Shown here piece after piece: positions 21,276 through 35,312 of a stretch of DNA of 35,486 nucleotides. The stretch comes from Macrocybe gigantea (Eukaryota > Basidiomycota > Agaricomycetes > Agaricales > Callistosporiaceae). Positions within the stretch are counted from its first letter, which is position 1. Each line of letters starts with the position of its first letter. Below the pieces are notes generated by a model. The model was not told the origin of the DNA. It saw only the letters and a list, made by a program, of their open reading frames with translations, and ran no database searches. The stretch covers positions 1-35,486 of the forward strand of contig SJRY01000029.1 in assembly GCA_011319805.1 (NCBI GenBank), given 5' to 3'. Position numbers and translations under genes: made by a program.

Positions 21276-24200
21276 CTACTCTACTGGTCCAAGTCTCCCC
21301 AGAATTTCTGTTAGCTTCCTCTTCACAGAACGAGCCTCGACATGCTCAAAATCCCATTCCAGAAAACGGCGACACACCGTTTCAGCGTCTTCGAGTTCTC
21401 GTCGCTCCTCATCCGTCATGTCTTCGTCTAGTAAGCGCCCCAATTCGTGGGATGCGACGAGGTTCCTGTTCCGATTATCAATATTAATGGACTGGCCAAT
21501 TTTTACCATCTGGAGAAATAGCGCATACGAGACATATCGGGCTCGTTGCACCAACGGAGCGGGGACTCCCACAAACTCTGCGCACACAGCTGCATGGGAC
21601 TCTAGAGACAGGCCTTCTGCGACACTGCAGTTCTCTCAGTGTAGCGAATGTCAGCTCTTCGAGGACCAAACTTACCGATACAGATATGTTATTTTGTCTG
21701 CGTTGCGTAGTCTATTGCCTTCATACTCGGGTTCGCCACCTATATTTGAAGATGCCGCGGCTAATACGATCTGCATGTGGCAGAAGGAGATCGGCGCCGT
21801 AGATGGATCAAATAATCCTTCTTTGAACGCTTCGTGGAAGTGGGTTGCAACTAGGACTTTCGGACATTGGCGGCCGCGGCGTATCAAATGCTTGAGGATA
21901 CCGCAAAAAAGACCAGCCCCGTCTATAGTTACTTGTGAATCAAATCATTTGCCTTAAAGACCATTTCCTACCAGAAGTCAATGTTCCCTTTCCAAACTCA
22001 TCCAGTATTATCAAGGAACGAGCTGTGCAGTTGCGAAGAGCCAGAGACACTTGATTCAAATCAATCATAAAAGCCGACTGAACCTGCCTTGCACGTCTCA
22101 ACGGCGATGTGATGTACTCAAAGAATAGGTCACCTTCGAGACAGTCTCGCGTGTCGATATCCGCGTAAAGACTTGTAAAATATGGTCAGAGCAAACAAGG
22201 CTACGGGGTCATGTCCGTACTTTTGTCAACGACACCCAAGACTGCACTTTCCGCAGGCACGAAACTGGAAACCAAGGTAAGGGTTGCATTTTTACAAAAG
22301 GATGATATTACCATCCAATCTACAGCAGAGTGTCATATCAGTGGACAGGCATGACGAAATAAATTACCTGGGCCATGTATTGTATAAGAGCGATCTACAT
22401 CACCTAAACAACTTCCGTTTCCACACGTACTAGTGAATGACCCACCTGCTTCAGATAGACGCTCTGCGTGGATCAGTGAGTCGCATTTTCCATGGTTTGG
22501 CAATATATTTCATTACTTTTCCGCATGCGTTGGCGCCTGTGCATACAAGGATGCTATTCCATCCTTTCCTTGGCGCAGGAAAGCCTCGAGAGTCAATTTC
22601 TCCATCCCCCCCTGCAATCATCGTGTCATTAGGCACGAATGTATCTACAATTTGTTCTTGTAGTGGGTGCCTAGATCGTAAAGCTCAGCCCTGCACACAA
22701 ATGGATCAAGATGTCCCTACCTGCCTTGCTTGACGTGGATAATATTGTCCTCGACAATCTCCGGACGCCGATAATCATATAATCTGGACGCCTCTGCAAA
22801 GGAGAGCAAACAATCTAACTCGGCGAATATATCACAGATTTGGTTCATCAATTGTTCATGAGTCACTATTTCTTCGGATAATCGCTGAATGATGTCGATC
22901 TCCCGGTCCACAATGACGGAATGCAAATCACCGATGTGATTATCCATGTCTCGATTGATTGAGAACAGTGTACTTGGGTGAGCGTTGTCGACCTACCTCG
23001 CATCTCCGGAGACTTAAAATAAAGATGTGCGCTATGCCGAGAGATTAGCCAAGCACGTCAGACACAATTCACAGATACTTACTCTGATGAAAACTGTGAT
23101 TCAGAGTTTCAGAATAATGAAACGTGGTCGTGCATGAATGGCGCACCTGAAAGCACCAACCGCTGATCGGTTCAGAATTCGCTTCCAGGTCAGGCGTTGA
23201 AGGAACACATATTAAAAAACCTTGTTCATGGTGAATGAAGTTGCGCACGATGATCTCTTCATATCAGTTTACCAAGTTGAGGGAAGTAGACGACGTTCAG
23301 CGAGGAAGCTAGATGTGGGGGGACCTTTTCAGAAATCTGTTCGGCCACCTTCGTCTAGTTGCGAAAGTTCAGCGGAGGGTTCAACACGTTGAATTGGTTC
23401 AGTCACCAGGACGAAGTCAATGCCATTATAAACTCGCTTCATATGATCCAACTCCTCATCGATCAACTGTCGGACACAGACCCTGCCAACAACTACGGAC
23501 TCTTCCCAGTCGATCTTGAAGAAAAGTCCAATGTCAAAGCGAGAACGTATTTTTGGGAAGGAAATGGCATACAATCTTATTTATTTGACTTCCGACTTCT
23601 CTGACCGTGGCGGCATCAAAATTGGAGTGAAGCTACTCAACGAAATTAGTATTCAGGTGTGAAATGATCGAGTCTACCTTCTGAACAATGCCGATTTCCT
23701 TAGCATTTTTGAATTCATTTATAACGTCTCGTATCATAGCGGAATGGAAAGCAAACTGGCCATGTGCATGATGAGAGGAGGGCAGGAATCAATATACCTT
23801 GCTTGTACCTTTAGGAGCCCTTGCCAATCTAGAAGCGTCGCTCTGCCTATTCTAATGCTACGAAGGAGCCTAGGCACATTAGATATGCCTTTCAGATGAC
23901 TTCGAATAGCATCTGCTGGGGGTAGATTCTCTGGATGAAGGAAACAAGCGACGGCATCCTGCCGACCAGTAATTTCAGTGATAGAGAGGGACGGGCGGAG
24001 GAGCCATGCACGCATAAGTGATCGCCCAAGTCGAGTTCTGGTGTTGTCCAGTATCCCTATCTCCAATTAGCGGTTGGCTGTCGAGCGGAAAAGGTATTCT
24101 ACCGTAGAGCGACAGCCCTTCTTTCGTTTTATCGGAATGAACAGAGGCATGGTTCTCCCTTTCAAAGATTTGCAACGAGCTGATAATCCTCAATTTGAGG

Positions 24201-25321
24201 TTCGTATTGATGGAATGGCGCTTACGAGAGGGTATCTGCATTGACATGCATCACCTGATCGCTGGAAAAGCTAGTAGGGACGTTGTGCTGGTGTAGTCAA
24301 CGAGGTATGCCCATACAGTGAGAGGGTTTCAATGCTGCGAATCGCCAAGCTGTCTTCCCCTTCCCCATCAATATTTTCAAGAGCAGATTGTCGGATAAGG
24401 TAGTCGAGTAGAGCACCAATAGACGCCATCTAGAGGGATGTTCAGCCCAACAAAGGTAGAGTAGAATTAGGCAGATGCAAACGCAGATAGGGATGGTATC
24501 AACAGAGGCAAAATTAGCCAGCCTAATCAGCGCGTTTCGTTGCCGAGCGATGGGATCTCCGATGACGCCTCTCTGTTTTCTCATGAATTCATATGCATTT
24601 CTGGCATGACCGTCCTGGGAGACCGCAACCTCATCGTTTTCGACGACAAGATCGGACAGAATGCTCAGGGAAAGGATACGATCGTGTCCTTTCGACGGTG
24701 TGAAATCTTTGAATGGCTTGATTTGGAACAGACAATCCGTTTCAGTCGCTAACCAGATTGTGAGTAACTGTATGCGCCTTTTCTAAAACTTTGCATACTG
24801 GATTCGCGAAGCACATCAATGAAGGCGTCGTCTGTTTTCGAGGACGTCAAAACCACGTCAGGATTGCACTGTTCTATGACTTGTTGTGGAAGTTTTGAGC
24901 CAGCGCCTCAACAATATTGAGAGCCCCTTACCCATCTTTACCAGATCGAAATGGGAAGAATCTTGGGTATCCTCCAATATGTACATAATATATCGATTGG
25001 GGTCGTAGTATGCACAGCCAGTCCAGCCACTGCAGACCAGTCAGCGAAACATCTGTGAGACCATGGTGGAATCGCTCACGACTTGTGCCACACAGCCAGG
25101 CACGACTTTCAGAAATTAGTAAAGACAGGGTAAACACTATAGTAGAGATAGAACACCTTGCACATCTTCTCTGGCGCGTCTTCTTCGGTACAGTCTGCGT
25201 CATCCTCCCGTCGATTCCATCTTACTTTCTTGGCAGCCGAGTGGGAGCTGGAGGATTGGGCGACCTCGTCTTCCTGGTCAGTGGATGTATTTGCCGTGGG
25301 ACGTGGTCGCTTTGAAACCAT
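21276..25321 (-). CDS. MSH5: MutS homologue MSH5 (meiotic recombination)
   Basis: MSH5 pairs with MSH4 to stabilise meiotic recombination intermediates and promote crossovers; it does not repair mismatches. The gene has many short introns but reads without a frame break. After a Ser-rich start ([14 protein letters not shown]) come [27 protein letters not shown]-type block [83 protein letters not shown] and the lever/clamp region. The ATPase domain has Walker [15 protein letters not shown] split by an intron near 22460-22525, [13 protein letters not shown] block [15 protein letters not shown], Walker [13 protein letters not shown] (near 22010), ATHFHEAF (near 21840) and the C-terminal helix-turn-helix region. 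The absence of a mismatch-binding Phe-x-Glu domain fits MSH4/MSH5; the IDWEES...RVCVR and FTRISTRE blocks favour MSH5. Confidence 0.92.
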
Positions 25322-25497
25322 TGGTGATGTATGGGATTAACCATTTCCAACTCGTCAAACAGAACGTCAGCACAGAATGAGGCCTGCAGAATGGTAACAC
25401 GTGACATCGCTGTTGTGGAGAATGCGATTTTCTTTTGGAGCGAGACAGGAAAGCATCACAAAAGTACTATTACTTGGTTTTAAATAATTCTTTGGCA

Positions 25498-26757
25498 TCA
25501 TGTCCTACCACTGAGAGAGTGATCTTCAGTTACGGATGAAAAGAGAAATGTCGGACCAACACACCGTTAAGGAGTAGACCCTGTGAATCGAGCATGACTC
25601 TGTTCCCGGACGTAGCTAATAGATTCGCGATGTCTCGTGCAGCCTCAAGTCTCCGCAACTCCAGGAAGCCTTTGTTTTGACGCATCGACTCTCCGATGAG
25701 TTCTGCACTACGCGCTTCACCCTGAGCACGAACAATGATAGACTGCTCAGGACATGAGAAACGTGAAGGTAAGGCACGACAAAAAAAAGTTTACGAGCCT
25801 GCTTCTCTTGAATAGCTTGGTCAACCAAGAAAGCCGCACGGAGTGCTGTTTGCTGTGCGACCTGCTTTGCTTCGACCGCATGGGTGAACTCCGGCGAGAA
25901 TGCCACATGGGTTATTGACACATCATCGAGAACAAGGTTGAATCGTAGCGCTCGGACCGTAAGGTTCTCCCGGACAAGACGAGAGACCTGAGGAAAACCT
26001 CAATTACTGTGCCCGGAACAATCAATTGAGATACGCACATGTTCGCGTTGCGTGATAAGTTGACTGGCATTGAACTGGGCAACGACACTCTTCAATACCT
26101 CGTTCACGATGGAAGGAAGAACCCTTTCATCGTAGTCCTTCCCGAGTTCACGATATATCGTGGGTAGTGCACGTGTCGCCGGACGTGACAAGACACGACA
26201 TGTAATATTGACCATTTGCAAGTCTGGCGGGAACGTAGGAGTTCACATTATTCAGTGGCTGGAGTAGACACCTACCTTTCGTGCCAGTCAAACTAGCGAT
26301 ATTCCTTGGCTTGGCACGGATGTCAAAGATGATCGGTGTCTCGAACCATGGAATCTACGATCCAGTTAGGGATGGCGTTCTTCTGTATCAATGCCAAAAA
26401 AAAACCGACCATGAGGTGGGTGCCTTCATTGTAGACCTCTTCCTTTACACCGTGTATACTGTGAGGGGACTTAATATAGAATGCGGCGACAAAGAGACGG
26501 TAATTCATACCGTGTATACTTGATGGCACGGTGACCACCATCGACTGAACCAATCGTGAGGTCAAACACGCAATTAGTTGTAAATACCACCTACCGTTGA
26601 ATAAGCTAGCGTTCAATGCGAAACCTCCTGCAATCAGCGCGACCAACAGACCGCTTCCAGCGAAAAATCCCTTCTGTCCACCGGGAAGGGGTCCTCTGTT
26701 TCCCCCCGCGGTCCTCAGTTGGTTTGCAAGTCGTCGAAATGCTTCCTGACTGTTCAT
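25498..26757 (-). CDS. PHB2: Prohibitin-2 (mitochondrial inner-membrane scaffold)
   Basis: Prohibitin-2 forms ring complexes with prohibitin-1 in the mitochondrial inner membrane, supporting the m-AAA protease and respiratory complexes. The start [14 protein letters not shown] at 26757 leads to a Gly-rich stretch and one membrane anchor (about residues 25-50). The PHB domain reads [113 protein letters not shown] and the coiled coil [20 protein letters not shown] ... [15 protein letters not shown]. It ends [14 protein letters not shown] followed by an uncertain last exon; a splice near 25545 would give a stop at 25498-25500. An in-frame ATG at 26865 would add 36 residues. All introns keep frame. 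Confidence 0.92.
26449..26520 (-). repeat. 12-bp direct repeat spanning both splice sites of a PHB2 intron
   Basis: The sequence AGTATACACGGT (coding strand) occurs at 26509-26520 and again at 26449-26460, exactly 60 bp apart. The first copy contains the donor (…CACG|GTATG) and the second directly follows the acceptor AG (ACAG|TATACACGG). The spliced mRNA keeps one copy. The pattern is what tandem duplication of an exonic segment would leave. Confidence 0.7.
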
Positions 26758-27121
26758 ATTCCTGGAGACCAGCGAGTGGTTGAACAAGGACAAACTCAGG
26801 CGTGACAAGTTGCCGGTGTGGTACGTCACGCGGCTTAACCCGAAAGAGGCAAATGCCCTTCGCAATCAGACAAGCTCAGTCATTTGTTCTGATGGTGTAC
26901 TCTTCAGAGTATGGCTGTCCTTCTCTCCTGTCTAAAGTTAAGACGCCGCAAGCACATTGCCCTTTCTAATAACTTTTCCGAGCTCATGCACCGGCACGAT
27001 GCTTAGTTTGAAAATTGAGCCTTGTTCTAGACGGCCATCGCACTGCCGGACACGTGCAGGTCATCGCCTTTTCGCGCGAGCCTGAAATTTTTTGTTTCGC
27101 TGTGTTACCCTTCCAACGACT
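26758..27121. promoter_or_regulatory. Divergent promoter region, PHB2 / PQ-loop transporter
   Basis: About 365 bp separate the two divergent start codons. A CRE-like TACGTCAC lies at 26822-26829 in plus-strand view, and the region is otherwise unremarkable. If the upstream ATG at 26865 is used for PHB2, the shared stretch shrinks to about 255 bp. Confidence 0.4.
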
Positions 27122-28280
27122 ATGGTCGATGACGGACTAAGTAGCATCGTGTGTTATTTCGTGTCATTTGGGCTCCTATTAAGCATCTCAATTAATCTGC
27201 ACGCAGCTCGGGTGGATCTCCATTGCCTGCTGGTATGCACATTTCCTAAATTGCTCTGCCACCTGATTGTTGACCAGCATCTTGGCTTCCAGGATAGTCG
27301 TCTATTCCCCCCAAATTTATGAAAATTTTTCATTGCAGTCAGGAGAGGGCCTGAGTATCCTTTTCGTGGTAGTGTGGCTCGTAGGAGACCTTTTCAATCT
27401 CGTCGGCGCTGTCTTGGGACGTTTACTGCCTACCGTCATCCTCCTTGCATTATATGTGAGTGTTTTCAATTTCTGTCGTGCCCTCTGCTGACGTCAATTC
27501 CATACAGTACACTCTTTGCGACCTCATCCTACTGGGACAGATTTATTACTATCGCTGGAAGCGAAGGCGCTCGGTCGGCGAACGTCAGCCTTTGCTGAAA
27601 GATGATGAACAGCTTCCCCGAGAGCCCTTATCTATCTCTCTTTTACTGTATTATACTATCGCCCTCTGCTTTGTCTCCGCCGTTGGTGTCATAGCGTGGT
27701 GGATCAGTCTTTCTTCCGAGGAATCCACGACACCACCAGAAGTCAAATCTGGTTGGTTGGTCCAGTTTTTTGGATGGTCGAGTGCGGCATTATATGTGCG
27801 ATTTCTTTTCTTTCCGAATCCGAGTCCGTTTACGATTTTTCCTAGCTCGGAGCTCGAATTCCGCAAATCTGTAGGTGCATTTAGCTCTGCCGCGCATGCA
27901 AATGCTGATGAACAGAGTAGACAAAAACTTTAAAACAAGAGGCGAGGGTTTATCTCCTGCCCTCTTTTCTTTGCCATCTTTGGCAATTTGACGTACGCAT
28001 TATCTATCTGCGCTAAAAGCGTAGAGTGGAATTACCTGCTTGCGAATGCGGGATGGTTGGCAGGTACGTTGAAGGGTGCCACGATTCTCGAGTGCCATAC
28101 TAAATCGATGGCTGCGATAGGGAGTGCGCTGACCGTATTTCTTGATGCCTTCGTGAGCATTCAAACCGAGACTTGATGTTCTCCTTGTGACTTATTCTGT
28201 TCATCTCGTAGGTCCTGTGTCAAGTGTTTTATTATCGGTCGGCAGACAAATCGGAGAACCGTTCAGAGGCTGAAGACTAG
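27122..28280 (+). CDS. PQ-loop vacuolar membrane transporter (Ypq/PQLC2-like)
   Basis: Seven-helix PQ-loop protein like yeast Ypq1-3 and human PQLC2, which export basic amino acids from vacuole or lysosome. The first exon MVDDGLSSI joins LGWISIACWIVVYSPQIYEN, with the first PQ motif (SPQIYEN), then LQSGEGLSILFVVVWLVGDL and LLPTVILLALYYTLCDLILL and a cytosolic loop RWKRRRSVGERQPLL. The second half has GARIPQIYKNFKTRGEGLSP (second PQ motif, split by an intron), FFAIFGNLTYALSIC, NYLLANAGWLAGSALTVFLDA and ends VLCQVFYYRSADKSE…EAED at 28280. The introns give exact joins except at 27965-27968, where the TTTT run is one base short of keeping ALFFFAIFGNL in frame. I treat this as a probable sequencing error; otherwise the last two helices are lost. 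Confidence 0.85.
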
Positions 28281-28875
28281 AGACGATAGAGTATTTTGTG
28301 TATTTTGCTTACCCTCGGTATCATAATAGGAATAGAGACCCCATGGGCTTGACAACCTTGTCGGAATGTTGCGAGGGATGATTTAGGATCGTTTGACCCA
28401 GATATGTGGTCGTCACTGCCGAAGAGGCGAAAACGATCTCGCTCGTTTACAGCCAACACGCCTCGTTGCCTCCCTCGTGTTTGGGATGCTCGTTATTTCA
28501 TCCCACGTTGCAGTTCTGCCATCACGCAACTCTGTGTCCTTACTCCGCTGCCAGTGGGATATTTGACATGCCTCGCGCCTCGTGCAAAAACGGAGCACAA
28601 GGGAAAGTACTTTGGCAGGAACGCCTTTTATCGGTATGTGATCGTTGGGATCCCTTAAAGCCTCAAGGGGTCGCTGCACCCCGGCGTGTTAAGGCCTTCA
28701 TCATTTAACGAACCCATCATCTCCCGTCGTCGTATGTTTCCCAGTTCTCTTCTGCGTTCTAACATTTAATGAACCTCTTACAATAGAATCACGTTTTTGA
28801 GTCTGCACAGGCCAGCATTTTGGGAACCAGATAGGCCCAAAATTCAGCGAGTGGTCATTTGCTCTGCATTGCTTC
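28281..28875. other. Spacer between PQ-loop and F-box/LRR genes
   Basis: About 595 bp lie between two rightward genes. Frames on both strands (for example 28406-28708 plus, 28413-28679 minus) have no recognisable family and alternate rapidly, so I take them as chance. A short 5' non-coding or coding exon of the F-box gene could lie here. A paired phrase catcatttaacgaacc / aacatttaatgaacc occurs at about 28699 and 28761, a weak local repeat. Confidence 0.4.
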
Positions 28876-30673
28876 ATGTCGGCGCTCCCAGCACGCGTAC
28901 CCGCCAGCGCTTTCACCTCGTGGAGAAACCGTTCTGCCAGAGACTCCGAGCCGTCGTGCTGCTCGAGGACACCGCCATGTAGTACCGATGATACGTGCTT
29001 GTCTGCTGAGAGGCTTCGGCCAAATTTCTCCATCTCACATCTGCGCGAGGCTATCAAGTCCTTGGACACTAAAATGGCCGCGTTGATGGTCGAAAGGCGG
29101 GAGCTGGAATCCCACCTTGAGCAAGCCGTCCGCTTGCAGTCCCCTGTTTCGCGCATTCCCAGCGAACTTCTTTCGAAGATATTTATTATGGGGGTCTTGG
29201 GCATGGGAGATGAAAATCCGGTAATGCTTTCGACTTTAATGCTCGTCTGGTGCGCCATTCATAGTATCCGTCGTGGACCCTTTTGACTCTGTCAATCTAG
29301 TCGGTACTGGGCAGACGTGGCGCTCAATACTCCAGTTCTATGGGCAAAGGTCATCGTAAGTCCACACCACAGCGTAGAGAAAGCTCGTCGGAGAATAGAG
29401 CGTTCCAAGTCATATCCCATTGACGTTGTCATCGATTTTGGACCCCGTATAGTCGATTACAACATGAGCGTCACGGACCAAGTCGTGCGCGCCATGGATC
29501 TCGTCCGACCTGCCTTATGGCGCACACGGTCTCTATTCCTGAGTGTCCCCAATCGCCCGCAGGCTCATGTCGCGCTTGTCCGATGCCAAGAAAATGCACC
29601 ATTATTGGAGTCTCTTACAGTGCGCGTATTCCATTCGATGCAAGAAGACAGTTATCTGTCATTGCCGCTTCCTCTGTTCAAAGGCCACACGCCTCGCCTT
29701 CGCTCCTGTTCCTTCACTTCATTCAATTTCGGCTGGGACAAGCGACTTCTTTCGCGTCTGCGCTGCTTGAACCTCGGCGGCTATTTCAACTCCTCAGCTC
29801 CGTCTGCACATATGCTTCTCGAAATTCTCGCGCAATGCCCCGAACTCGAGGAATTGTCTTTGCGAAACATGTCGAGTGTCGACTCGGACATTCGAGCTAC
29901 GCATTCGGAAGATGTTGACCCCCCTCCTCTTTCGAGGACGGTACATCTGCGTCATCTGACGAAAGCGACGTTCTATTACGCCGGAATCGCTCGTACGAGG
30001 CAGATACTCAGCCAAGTCAGGTTTCCCAACTTGGAGTCCATCAGTCTCTGTTACCTCGAGAACGTCACACCCATCATCAGCATCCTGCACTCACAGGCCT
30101 TGACTCGGCTTCCCCTCCGCCATCTTAGAGTTGAAACGTGTTTATTAAACGAAATGAAGTTTGTAAGCTTATTGCGCAAGTTGCCTTCTCTCACCAACCT
30201 CGAACTCATCGATATGGAAGACGCGTCGTCGAACCTCCTCAAGGTCTGCTTCAGCTTTTCATTTGTTGTTCGTGTCATGTTCATAGCAATTGTCTCAGGC
30301 CCTCTCATCAGCGCAGCCTTGGGCATGTCCTCGCCTTGAATCTCTGACCATCGACGGATGCACCAGCCTCGATTGGGAATCCCTCCGCACTTTCGTCGAA
30401 TCACGCTTGCCCAGCACATACTCACGCTATCACACTTCTCCGAATTCAATTTCATCCTCCGCTTCTGCAGCCGCCGCCGCACAAGCCCGCAGCAAAGCCC
30501 ACCAGGCCCGAAATTCGGCCGCGTCCACGCTCCTGGCCCCATCGCGCCTTCTTGAGATCGATGTCACCCGCTGCCATCAGATCAGCAAGGAGATGGTCCA
30601 GTGGTTGCGGATGTACGTGGCATCGGTCAAGTGTGAACCTGCGAAGGGCGTATGGGGTGATACGCATTCGTAG
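28876..30673 (+). CDS. F-box/leucine-rich-repeat protein
   Basis: Exons 28876-29249, 29301-30243 and 30299-30673 join exactly in frame to 563 residues. An N-terminal coiled coil (LREAIKSLDTKMAALMVERR…LEQAVRL) leads into an F-box, VSRIPSELLSKIFIMGVL … CRYWADVALNTPVLWAKVIV, the usual basidiomycete arrangement. Irregular LRRs follow: RLRSCSFTSFNFGW, LRCLNLGGYF, LEELSLRNMSS, LESISLCYLENVTP, LTNLELIDMED, LESLTIDGCTSL. An alanine-rich insert lies near 30460-30520, and the protein ends with LLEIDVTRCHQISKEMVQWL. Expected role: substrate adaptor of an SCF ubiquitin ligase; the substrate is unknown. The start ATG is the first in the open frame; an upstream exon cannot be ruled out. Confidence 0.82.
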
Positions 30674-30956
30674 CTCTGTCTTTTTTTGACTTCCCAACTT
30701 TTCTTTCTCCCTCTTTCGCTGTCTTTACGACAAGTCAGGCAACGTATCTCTTACGATGACTGGGCTTACGATGAAATCACTTCTGTGATATACCCTTCGA
30801 ATACCCGCCCGTAAATATCAACTTGCTATCGTGGACGATGATGATGTATCGTTAGGCATCTTTAGGAAATCGTGATTCAGTACATAAATAGAATAGGTAG
30901 AGCACTGATGTCAGTCCATCAAATACACAAAAAAAAAGAGTGCAAGGCGGCCCACG

Positions 30957-32160
30957 TCAGGTGTTCATGTATTGCAAGAGTCTCTTGCGCTCCGCCTCGT
31001 CCTGCTTGCGCTTTCTCTCGTAGCCCCTTCGCCCGCGTCCGAGGAGTGCTCTCTGCTTACGTGCTGCCTCTGCAGCTTTTGTGTGCGGCAAGAGCTGCCG
31101 CGTTGTGCGTCACCCGCTTCTGCGAGGCCTTGTACGGACCGACGGTCTTTGCCTTGAGTCCGATGCCCAATCGATCAGATTTGAGCACGGTCGCTATTGG
31201 AGTGAGGAGCGCTTTGCGACCATATCTCGAGTCATTCTCGTCGACGGCTAGTGAGGAATCCGCCTCGCCGCCTTGAGATTCTTCCTTGACAGAAACCATG
31301 TTATCTTTGCGTGCTTCCACAACAACGTCCAACACATCGCTCTCGCCAGAATCCGAGTCAGAATCCGAAAGGGTAAGATCTATGATCTGAGAATCCAGCT
31401 TGTCTCGGGAAAACGACGCGCTTGCTACTTGCTCGCGCTCGCGTTGGCGTCGCAGCACGCTTCCTATGCCCGCTGTTGCATTTGTTCGCCTCACGACATC
31501 CGGCCCAAGTGGCTCGCCCTCACTCCACCGCTGCGCTCCAGCATCCGGAAGCCCCTATTCATCGGCCCAATCTGAAGGAACACCGGTGGCCGGAATTTGC
31601 CGTGCTCCGGTGGCGGTGGCGGGTCTCGCGCGATGATGTCTGCGAGACTCTCGGGCACCGTGGCTGAGGACTCTGCATCACGTTCTGAATCCGCAGCGGC
31701 GCCACCAGCCCGCATCGCGCATAATGAACCAATTGTTCTTGTTCTTCTTTTCCTCTTTGCGTAGCAGTGGTAGCGAGGAAGGCGCGGAGGAGCTCCGGGG
31801 TATAGGTTTTCGCTGAGGAACCTCCGTGCCGTCTTTGGCTGATTCATCCTCAGAGTAGAATCTGGGCAAGCTACAGCTCTGTTTCTGGGTCGTCAACGAG
31901 TGATACCATGACGAGACTTCGATCCCTGGAGACACTCCTTCAGAGGCAGGTATCTTGGAAGGGGAGGCGACGGAGATCCAGTCGGTGGAAGTGAATGTCG
32001 CCGATGTAAATCGAGGAGGCGGGCGCTTGGAATGGGTGTCTCGGATGACAGCTAGTTGCCATGCGTCCTCCTCGTCGAGCGCCTGTCCCGTCTCTTGCTC
32101 TAAGGTTTCTCTATCCTTTGGATCATAATGAGAGTAGATGGTATGGCTCACGGTGGCCAT
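30957..32160 (-). CDS. G-patch-like domain protein, frame broken three times
   Basis: A basidiomycete protein with a G-patch-like core. It starts MATVSHTIYSHYDPKDRETLE, then EEDAWQLAVIRDTHSKRPPPRF, NNWFIMR, SLADIIARDPPPP, FRPPVFLQIGPMNRGFRMLERSG followed after one added base by WSEGEPLGPDVVRR. This GW…GxxLG stretch is the G-patch signature of RNA-processing cofactors. An acidic IDLTLSDSDSDS linker and KALLTPIATVLKSDRLGIGL, GPYKASQKRVTHNAAALAAH follow. After one more added base comes a basic C-terminal helix ending YMNT, stop at 30957-30959. Single missing bases near 31715, 31527 and 31078 are needed to link these blocks; the last is in an A/T run. No intron is needed otherwise. The protein would act in the nucleus; the partner is unknown. 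It converges with the F-box/LRR gene 283 bp away. Confidence 0.7.
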
Positions 32161-32441
32161 GGTAGATGAGGCATCTCATTACGTAAGAGAGCCTTAGGAA
32201 GATTGCTGTTCAAATTCCAAAACGACCAGCAATAAGTAGTGGGTATGGGATTAGTGGTATGTACTCTAGTGTCTACAAAGGATATACCAATAATAAACGA
32301 GCGGAGAGGATAGATAGACAGCCGAAAGGAAGGAGACAGAGTGCATATTATGTAGAGTCAGTGCAAGTCCCAAGTAGCCAAAGGCAACGACAGCAATGCG
32401 AAATGTGTATACGTGTATAAGTTAAGAACTACGCAAAGAAA

Positions 32442-34850
<2,409 letters not shown>

Positions 34851-35312
34851 AACCTACGAAGACGGTCGCCGGCGAATTTTTGATAATAATAATGTTCCAC
34901 ATGTTTCAGATGCAAGAATGCAGACAACATATGGGCTCAAAAATTCGGTGTTGCCCGAGGTCAATGAATGCCGAAAAGACGCATTATCTGTCTCATGAGA
35001 AGTGGTAACTAGCTGCGGTCAGTCTGCAGATGCATGCTATTGGATGTCGGAGGAATGCGCCGAGAACTGACGTGGAATGACTCAATTTCTCTCCCGCAAG
35101 CCGCAGTGGAGCGTAGAGAGGCACGATCGTGCCCTTGGCCTTGGGATGTTGGAGGCCTAACTTAGTCAAACAGATTACGCACTCGTGCCGCAAACCCGGT
35201 TATAATATAAGTCTATGAACGACAACAACCTCACCACTTGGGTTCGACCGACTGTGTTCCCTCCGCTCCTTTTTCTTCCCAGGGGCGCTTTAGGCGCTAT
35301 CCTCATCGCGTC
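34851..35312. promoter_or_regulatory. Divergent intergenic region, AGC kinase / rightward gene
   Basis: About 460 bp lie between the 5' region of the kinase gene and the next rightward ATG. It is AT-richer than its flanks in places (for example aataataat near 34884). A TATA-like tataatataa (35200-35209) lies about 105 bp upstream of the rightward ATG. No coding sequence is recognised. Confidence 0.4.

Noticed and set aside
26822..26829. CRE-like TACGTCAC as a regulatory site for PHB2
   Set aside because: An 8-bp match in a 365-bp region is weak, and it falls inside the coding frame if the upstream ATG is used.
28413..28679. Minus-strand frame of 88 residues between the PQ-loop and F-box genes
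   Set aside because: No recognisable family, and an alternative plus-strand frame of similar length covers it; no splice context supports it.
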